From Microbispora amethystogenes (GTDB taxonomy: Bacteria; Actinomycetota; Actinomycetes; Streptosporangiales; Streptosporangiaceae), in assembly GCF_016863015.1 (NCBI RefSeq), contig NZ_BOOB01000004.1:1-64000 (forward strand): a DNA stretch of 64,000 nt, written 5' to 3'. Positions 59,536 to 64,000 of the stretch are shown here, in pieces. The stretch's first letter is position 1; every line of letters begins with the position of its first letter. A model generated the notes under the pieces. That model did no database searches and was not told where the DNA came from. It saw only the letters and a list, made by a program, of their open reading frames with translations. A program made the position numbers and the translations under genes.

Positions 59536-60162
59536 CCGTGGTTCCGTCAAAGGCCAGTCAATACCCGACATGTCGGGGATTACCAGATCCGCATGCGACA
59601 GTTCATCCGGGTGATGCGTGGTCGCCACCGCGACGCAGGTCATACCCGCCGTCCGGGCGGCTTCGATGCCCGCGAGCGAGTCCTCGAACACCACGCACGC
59701 GGCGGGGTCCACCCCGAGCAGGTCCGCGGCCAGGAGATAGCCGGACGGATCGGGCTTGCCCACGGTCACGTCCTCGGCGGACACGATGGTCCGGACCACC
59801 TCCAGGATCCCGATCTCGGTCAGCCGTCGCACCGCCCAGTCCCGATCCGCCGAGGTCACCAGCGCGAGCGGAGATCCGTGCCCGGCGACCCGCAGGACCA
59901 GGTCGGCCGCCCCCGGCACCGGCACGATGGCGGGCAGATCCGGATGGTCGTAGTAGGTGGAGATCTCGTCCATCAGCGCCCGCGGATCCATGTCGGGGAA
60001 CACCTCGGGGATGACGTCGGAGCCGCGGCGGCCCATGAAGCGCCGCAGCAGCGTCTCGTCGTGGTCGATCCCGTGGTTGTCCAGGAGCATCCGCCACAGG
60101 GCCCGGCTGCGGATCTCCGTGTTGATCAGAGTGCCGTCGAGGTCGAAGAGCGCGGCCTTCAT
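59527..60162 (-). CDS. HAD-IA phosphatase (beta-phosphoglucomutase-like)
   Basis: The protein has 211 residues. LFDLDGTLINTEIRSRALW is motif I, PLALVTSADRDWAVRRL motif II, VTVGKPDPSGYLLAADLLG the Lys motif, and CVVFEDSLAGIEAARTAGM motif III. This is the ST1/beta-PGM group that dephosphorylates or isomerises sugar phosphates. It lies inside the PTS operon, seven bases after EIIA, and may clear excess amino-sugar phosphate. Confidence 0.88.
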   Translation of the reverse strand: MKAALFDLDGTLINTEIRSRALWRMLLDNHGIDHDETLLRRFMGRRGSDVIPEVFPDMDPRALMDEISTYYDHPDLPAIVPVPGAADLVLRVAGHGSPLALVTSADRDWAVRRLTEIGILEVVRTIVSAEDVTVGKPDPSGYLLAADLLGVDPAACVVFEDSLAGIEAARTAGMTCVAVATTHHPDELSHADLVIPDMSGIDWPLTEPRAV

Positions 60163-60169
60163 GACGCCG

Positions 60170-60616
60170 TCACGACCACTCGAACAAGGTGTCGCCCGCG
60201 TTCACACTGCCCTCGGCGATCCCGCCGACCGCGTCCCGCACCGCGTCGAGCGCCACCACCGGGCAGACCGGCGACCGGCCGCCCGCCTCCACGACCGCGG
60301 GGTCCCACGCCACCACCGGCTGACCGGCCCGTACGCGGTCGCCCTCGGCGGCGAGCAGGCGGAAGCCCTCCCCCTTGAGCTGGACGGTGTCGATGCCGAG
60401 ATGCACCAGCACTCCCCTGCCGTCGTCTCCCACCACGACGTACGCGTGGGGGTGCAGTTTCACGATCGTGCCGTCGATCGGGGCCAGGGCCTCGACGGGC
60501 TCCCTGCGGGGATCGATCGCGGTGCCGGGGCCGACCATCGCCTGGGAGAACACCGGATCGGGCACGGCGGACAGCCCGATGGCCGCCCCCGCGACAGGGG
60601 CGAGAACAGTCGTCAA
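60170..60616 (-). CDS. crr: PTS EIIA component, glucose family
   Basis: The protein has 148 residues from the TTG at 60614-60616, chosen because GGAAGGG precedes it; a longer upstream frame lacks homology. VLAPVAGAAIGLSAVPDPVF, IDGTIVKLHPHAYVV (H57) and VLVHLGIDTV (H72, the phosphorylated His) are complete. It takes phosphate from HPr and passes it to EIIB. In other actinobacteria Crr also signals carbon state. Confidence 0.92.
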   Translation of the reverse strand: MTTVLAPVAGAAIGLSAVPDPVFSQAMVGPGTAIDPRREPVEALAPIDGTIVKLHPHAYVVVGDDGRGVLVHLGIDTVQLKGEGFRLLAAEGDRVRAGQPVVAWDPAVVEAGGRSPVCPVVALDAVRDAVGGIAEGSVNAGDTLFEWS

Positions 60617-60722
60617 TGAAGCGCCCTTCCCTGATGTGATCCGGGCAGGCGTCACGCCAGGAACCGCCGGAGACCCGTGAGGGACAGGTGAGGGACCGGC
60701 GGACCCGTCGTGACCTGCCGGT

Positions 60723-60959
60723 CTAGCCGATGATGTCCTCGATGTCGCTGGCGATGGTGTCGGCCTCGGGGCCCACCACGACCTGGACGACGTTGCCCGC
60801 GGCCATCACTCCGTGGGCACCGGCCGCCTTGAGCGCGGCCTGGTTCACCTTCGACGCGTCGTGCACCTCGGTGCGCAGCCGTGTGATGCACGGCTCCACC
60901 TCGATGATGTTGTCGGCGCCACCGAGCCCGGCGATGATCGCCTCGGCGTCTGCAGCCAT
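60723..60959 (-). CDS. PTS EIIB component, glucose/N-acetylglucosamine family
   Basis: The protein has 78 residues with CAGGAGG upstream. EPCITRLRTEVHD has the phosphorylated C24, and LKAAGAHGVMAAGNVVQVVVG is the typical second half. This free-standing EIIB form is used by actinobacterial N-acetylglucosamine systems together with a separate EIIC. No EIIC gene lies in the window. The stop codon lies in GGTCTAGCC, a weak dre-like match. Confidence 0.9.
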   Translation of the reverse strand: MAADAEAIIAGLGGADNIIEVEPCITRLRTEVHDASKVNQAALKAAGAHGVMAAGNVVQVVVGPEADTIASDIEDIIG

Positions 60960-60992
60960 GGGGGTCCTCCTGGTATTCGATCGGCCTGTCGT

Positions 60993-62027
60993 TCAGTCGG
61001 TCTGGGTGACCTTCTTCAGACCGCGGGGGGAATCGGGGTCGATACCGAGCCTGCGCGCGAGCGCCTCGGTGAGCAACTGCCCCGGGACGATGAGTCCCAA
61101 CGGCGCCACCCACTCGGGCAGGTCCGGACCGTTCAGCGCGGCGGTCGAGGCCGTGGCGAGCCGCTCGCCGCCCCCGACGCCGTACGCGGCGGCGCCCGCG
61201 CCGGTGACCCGCTCGGCCAGCGCGACGGTGCCCGCGAGGGTGGGCCCCTGCCCGGACGCGACCAGGATCGCCGGGGTGTCGGCGTCCACGACCGCGATCG
61301 GGCCGTGCAGCAGGTCGGCGTACGAGAGGCCCATGGCGTGCAGGTAGCACGCCTCCTTGAGCTTGAGCGCGAGCTCCAGCGCGGTCGAGAACGCCAGCCC
61401 GCGGCCGGAGACGACGACGCCGGGCTTGTCGGCCAGGCCCTCGACCACGGCGTCGAGGTCGCCGGGGTCGGAGACGAGCTTCTCCACGGCGTCCGGCACC
61501 CGGCGCAGGTCGTCGGGGTCGACGTCGGCGCCGAGGCCGATGGCGAGCACGGCCAGCGCGGCGAGCTGGGTCGTGTAGGTCTTCGTGGCCGGGACGGCCT
61601 TCTCCTCGCCGGCGAGCGTGCACAGCGCGAGGTCGGCCGCCCGGGCCAGCGGCGAGTCCTCGCCGCCGTTGGTGACGGCGACGGTCCGCGCGCCGCAGTC
61701 CTTGGCCCACTGGAGGGTCTCGACGATCTCCTCCGTACGGCCCGACTGGGACAGGCCCACGGCCAGCACGCCGTCGAGGTCGAGCCTGCGGCGGTAGGTG
61801 GTGGCGATCGAGGGGGCGCCCAGCGCGGCCAACCGGCCGGCCCGCGCCTCGATGAGGTAGCGGCCGTAGACCGCCGCGTTGTCCGAGGTCCCCCGGGCGA
61901 CGAACAGCAGGTGCCGGGTGCCGCGGGCGACGGCCTCGACCTCGCCGGTCCGCGGGAGCAGGGCGTCCAGCGTCGCCCGGATCGCCGCGGGCTGCTCGGC
62001 GATCTCACCGCGCATTCTGGTCGTCAT
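60993..62027 (-). CDS. Double-SIS sugar isomerase/deaminase-like protein
   Basis: The protein has 344 residues with two SIS domains: LFVARGTSDNAAVYGRYLIE with GLSQSGRTEEIVETLQWAK, and VVVSGRGLAFSTALELALKL with EACYLHAMGLSYADLLHGPI. The layout is that of the isomerase half of GlmS and of AgaS/FrlB-like proteins, without a glutaminase domain. It probably isomerises or deaminates amino-sugar 6-phosphates made by the PTS. It is the first gene of the operon and divergent from dasR. Confidence 0.88.
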   Translation of the reverse strand: MTTRMRGEIAEQPAAIRATLDALLPRTGEVEAVARGTRHLLFVARGTSDNAAVYGRYLIEARAGRLAALGAPSIATTYRRRLDLDGVLAVGLSQSGRTEEIVETLQWAKDCGARTVAVTNGGEDSPLARAADLALCTLAGEEKAVPATKTYTTQLAALAVLAIGLGADVDPDDLRRVPDAVEKLVSDPGDLDAVVEGLADKPGVVVSGRGLAFSTALELALKLKEACYLHAMGLSYADLLHGPIAVVDADTPAILVASGQGPTLAGTVALAERVTGAGAAAYGVGGGERLATASTAALNGPDLPEWVAPLGLIVPGQLLTEALARRLGIDPDSPRGLKKVTQTD

Positions 62028-62087
62028 AGGTGATCATCCCCCGCTTGACGAGATTTGTCTGTTATGGATCCGTCGTCGGCCCATACA

Positions 62088-62117
62088 TTGACACATATTT
62101 CCCGGCTGTGGTCTAGT
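62088..62117 (+). promoter_or_regulatory. Probable dasR promoter
   Basis: TTGACA (62088-62093) and TCTAGT (62112-62117) are 18 bases apart. The -10 lies inside the dre-type palindrome, which would give autorepression. Transcription would begin about 57 bases before the GTG. Confidence 0.55.
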
Positions 62118-62130
62118 CCGGACTAGACCA
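62109..62130. promoter_or_regulatory. Extended DasR-type operator (22-bp perfect palindrome)
   Basis: TGGTCTAG and CTAGACCA flank TCCGGA, making a perfect 22-bp palindrome between the SIS gene and dasR. The standard dre site has the two halves sharing CTAG (TGGTCTAGACCA); here they are separated. Confidence 0.8.
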
Positions 62131-62180
62131 GTAAGAACCTTAACTTATCCACACGATCCGGAGCGAGAGGGGAGGGATCA

Positions 62181-62921
62181 GTGGCCCAGATCGACCCGGA
62201 CAGCCCGGTGCCCAAGTATTTCCAGCTACGGGAGATCCTGCTCGACCTCATCGAGAACAACGAGCTGCCGATCGGCGCGGCGATCCCCTCCGAACGTGAC
62301 CTGAGCCAGCGCTTCGACCTGTCTCGTATGACGGTACGGCAGGCCGTCGACCACCTGGTGTCCGAGGGGCGGCTGCACCGTGTGCCGGGCAAGGGCACGT
62401 TCGTGGCGCGGCCGAAGATCGAGCTGGCCCTCCAGCTCACCTCCTTCACCGACGACATGCGGGCGCGCGGCATGGAGCCGGGCTCCCGCGACCTGGACCG
62501 GCGGGTGGTCCGGGCCAGTGCCCACCTCGCGCGGCAGCTCGGCATCCAGCCGGGCGACGCCGTCCACTTCATCGAGCGGCTGCGCACGGCGGACGGGGAA
62601 CCGCTGAGCATCGAACGGGCGCACATCCCGGTCAAGCTCGCGCCCGACCTCGATGAGTTCGACCTGACCGGACGATCCCTGTACGCCCTGCTCGAGTCGC
62701 GCTACGCGCTCGTGATGGACGCCGGGGAGCTGACCATCGACGGCGGCGTCGCCGACCCGAGCGACGCCGACCTGCTCAAGCTGCCCCGGGGCGGGGCCGT
62801 GCTGCTGCTGCAGCGCCGGTCCTTCGCCGGCGGGGTCTGCGCCGAACTCGGCGTCTCGACCTACCGGGCCGACCGCTACCAACTCCGGACGCTCCTCGGA
62901 GCCCCGGCCAGACGCCTCTAG
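62181..62921 (+). CDS. dasR: GntR/HutC-family regulator DasR
   Basis: The protein has 246 residues with a GTG start after GGGGAGGGATCA. VPKYFQLREILLDLIENNEL, IPSERDLSQRFDLSRMTVRQ and GRLHRVPGKGTFVARPKIE form the winged helix. LTSFTDDMRARGMEPGSR starts the UTRA ligand domain, with HFIERLRTADGEPLSIERAH and DRYQLRTLL at the end. The sequence, its PTS neighbours and the dre sites agree with DasR, which represses chitin and N-acetylglucosamine genes until glucosamine-6-phosphate binds. Confidence 0.9.
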   Translation: MAQIDPDSPVPKYFQLREILLDLIENNELPIGAAIPSERDLSQRFDLSRMTVRQAVDHLVSEGRLHRVPGKGTFVARPKIELALQLTSFTDDMRARGMEPGSRDLDRRVVRASAHLARQLGIQPGDAVHFIERLRTADGEPLSIERAHIPVKLAPDLDEFDLTGRSLYALLESRYALVMDAGELTIDGGVADPSDADLLKLPRGGAVLLLQRRSFAGGVCAELGVSTYRADRYQLRTLLGAPARRL

Positions 62922-62950
62922 CAACCCCCCACATCCTGGAGGAACAGCCC

Positions 62951-63200
62951 TTGACATCCTCCCCTCCCTGGAGGGAGGGGATTCCAACCCTCACAGGTTG
63001 GGCTTCCTGTTTCGCTGCCGGTTGCCCGCTCGGAGGTCTCCGTTGAGGTCTTACACCAGCTCCACAGGCGTTTCACCTCTCCGCCAGCCCGGCGGCGAGG
63101 ATGTTCCTGGCGGCGTTGACGTCCCGGTCGTGGACCGCGCCGCAGGCGCACACCCACTCCCGGACGTGCAACGACATCACATCTTGCAAGCTCCCGCAGG
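62951..63200 (-). ncRNA. Probable omega RNA (reRNA) of the tnpB element
   Basis: By analogy with studied IS200/IS605 elements, the RNA spans the tnpB 3' end and the right end. Two stem-loops are visible: CCCCTCCCT-GG-AGGGAGGGG (62961-62980) and CCAACC-CTCACA-GGTTGG (62984-63001). The guide would be read on the minus strand from the flank 62931-62950. The 5' end is an estimate. Confidence 0.5.
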
Positions 63201-64000
63201 CCGAGCACAGCTTCGAGCTGGGAAACCACCGGTCGATCACGACGAGTGCCCGCCCGTACCACCGGGCTTTGTACTCCAGCATCGAGCGCAGTTCCCGCCA
63301 GGAGGCGTCGGAGATGGCGCGGGCGAGCGAGTGGTTCTTGACCATGTGGCGGACGGTCAGGTCCTCGATCACGACCGTTTGGTTCTCGCGGACGAGCGAG
63401 GTGGTCAGTTTGTGCAGGTGATCCCGGCGCCGGTCGGCGATCCGCGCGTGCAGGCGGGCGACCTTCACCCTGGCCTTGGCCCGGTTGGTGCTGCCTGCGG
63501 TTTTGCGGGCGAGCGCACGCTGAGCCCTGGCCAGCGCGCGCCGGTCGGCCCGCTCATGCCGGGGGTTGGTGATCTTCTCACCGGTCGACAGGGTGACCAG
63601 GGCGGTGATCCCCGCATCCACGCCAACCGCGTTCCCCGCCGGGTCGAAGGGGCGGATGGTCTCTTCCACCAGGAGGGACACGAACCATCGCCCGGCCGCG
63701 TCCTTGCTCACGGTCACCGTGGACGGCTCCGCCCCTTCCGTGAGGGGACGCGACCACACGATGTCCAGCGGGGCGTCCATCTTCGCCAGCGTGAGCCGTC
63801 CGTCGCGCCAGCGGAACGCCGAGCGGGTGTACTCGGCCGACGCCCGCGACTTCTTCCGCGACTTGAAGGTGGGGTACTTGGCCCGCTTGGCGAAGAAGTG
63901 GGCGAAAGCGGCCTGCAGGTGTCGCAGCGCCTGCTGCAACGGCACGGACGATACCTCGGAGAGGAACGTCAGCTCTTCGGTGCGTTTCCACGCCGTCAGC
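63073..64000 (-). CDS. tnpB: TnpB RNA-guided nuclease, C-terminal part, apparently intact
   Basis: About 309 residues are visible and the start lies outside the window. VSSVPLQQALRHLQAAFAHF and KYPTFKSRKKS are N-terminal-core landmarks. The RuvC-like triad can be placed in AVGVDAGITAL (Asp), TVVIEDLTVRHM (Glu) and HDRDVNAARNILAAG (Asp). The zinc ribbon is LCSACGSLQ with WVCACGAV. All catalytic residues are present, unlike the copy at 51937. It belongs to a different lineage from the TnpB at the left edge. Confidence 0.9.
   Translation of the reverse strand, partial: LTAWKRTEELTFLSEVSSVPLQQALRHLQAAFAHFFAKRAKYPTFKSRKKSRASAEYTRSAFRWRDGRLTLAKMDAPLDIVWSRPLTEGAEPSTVTVSKDAAGRWFVSLLVEETIRPFDPAGNAVGVDAGITALVTLSTGEKITNPRHERADRRALARAQRALARKTAGSTNRAKARVKVARLHARIADRRRDHLHKLTTSLVRENQTVVIEDLTVRHMVKNHSLARAISDASWRELRSMLEYKARWYGRALVVIDRWFPSSKLCSACGSLQDVMSLHVREWVCACGAVHDRDVNAARNILAAGLAER

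Larger units (their letters stand above)
62951..64000 (-). mobile_element. IS1341-type tnpB element, partial (right edge of window)
   Basis: A tnpB gene enters from beyond 64000. Its right end begins at 62951 with TTGACATCCTCCCC and a hairpin, 30 bases after the dasR stop. The left end is outside. The insertion did not disturb dasR. Confidence 0.75.

Noticed and set aside
60715-60729. GGTCTAGCC at the EIIB stop as a third dre site
   Set aside because: Only one half matches the consensus and it coincides with a stop codon; too weak to call.
60813-62033. 406-codon plus-strand frame over the SIS gene
   Set aside because: It is antisense to a well-conserved isomerase and has no recognisable domain.

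Overview
The window is about 71-75 percent G+C by eye, with GTG/TTG starts, four-base ATGA/GTGA gene overlaps, and families typical of actinomycetes (DUF4328, DUF6912, DrrAB-type exporters, DasR with a PTS). It looks like a filamentous actinobacterium, probably Streptosporangiales; the order is an inference. No rRNA, tRNA or CRISPR array was seen.

Layout. 1-990: part of an IS200/IS605-type element (tnpB running off the left edge, a broken tnpA). 1.0-8.0 kb: assorted genes (orphan Phd/HicB-like antitoxin, acyltransferase, carboxylesterase, SDR with divergent XRE regulator, hydrolase, DUF4328 protein). 8.1-16.7 kb, minus strand: a ten-gene operon with a ribose-type ABC importer, isochorismatase-like amidase, SDR, FCD-type regulator, RidA, hydantoinase, PfkB kinase and SIS isomerase. 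Two matching GTGTC-N6-GACAC dyads lie at its head. 17.0-34.2 kb: a divergent catabolic locus. The minus arm has an ABC ATPase and permease, an IclR regulator, an alpha/beta-hydrolase-fold protein, a PaaK-like ligase and a metal-dependent amidohydrolase relative. The plus arm has an acetoacetate-decarboxylase-fold protein, a small protein, a methyltransferase, the matching substrate-binding lipoprotein, an FAD dehydrogenase, a class III CoA-transferase, a cyclase, MmgE/PrpD, a second hydantoinase and a CitE-like lyase. Two GTTYCG-N5-CGGAAC dyads flank its divergent promoters. This locus is the best candidate for an undescribed pathway.

34.3-49.9 kb: DrrAB exporter, a large ATPase/TPR regulator, hydrolase, a DHFR-like gene with divergent HxlR regulator, a Phd/PIN toxin-antitoxin pair, a decayed DHFR-like remnant, a DUF234 ATPase behind 15-bp repeats, acetoacetyl-CoA synthetase, a serine hydrolase coupled to a LysR gene, and a penicillin-binding protein. 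50-53.4 kb: a secreted protein, a HAD protein with a changed nucleophile motif, and a decayed tnpB element beside a probably truncated membrane gene. 53.5-57.1 kb: HAD genes, DUF6912, and a GH3 lipoprotein (NagZ-like).

57.3-62.9 kb: a PTS/DasR block (ptsI, ptsH, HAD phosphatase, EIIA, EIIB, SIS isomerase, divergent dasR) with dre-type operators, pointing to amino-sugar control; no EIIC is present. 62.95-64.0 kb: an intact-looking tnpB running off the right edge, with a typical right-end hairpin and a probable omega RNA.
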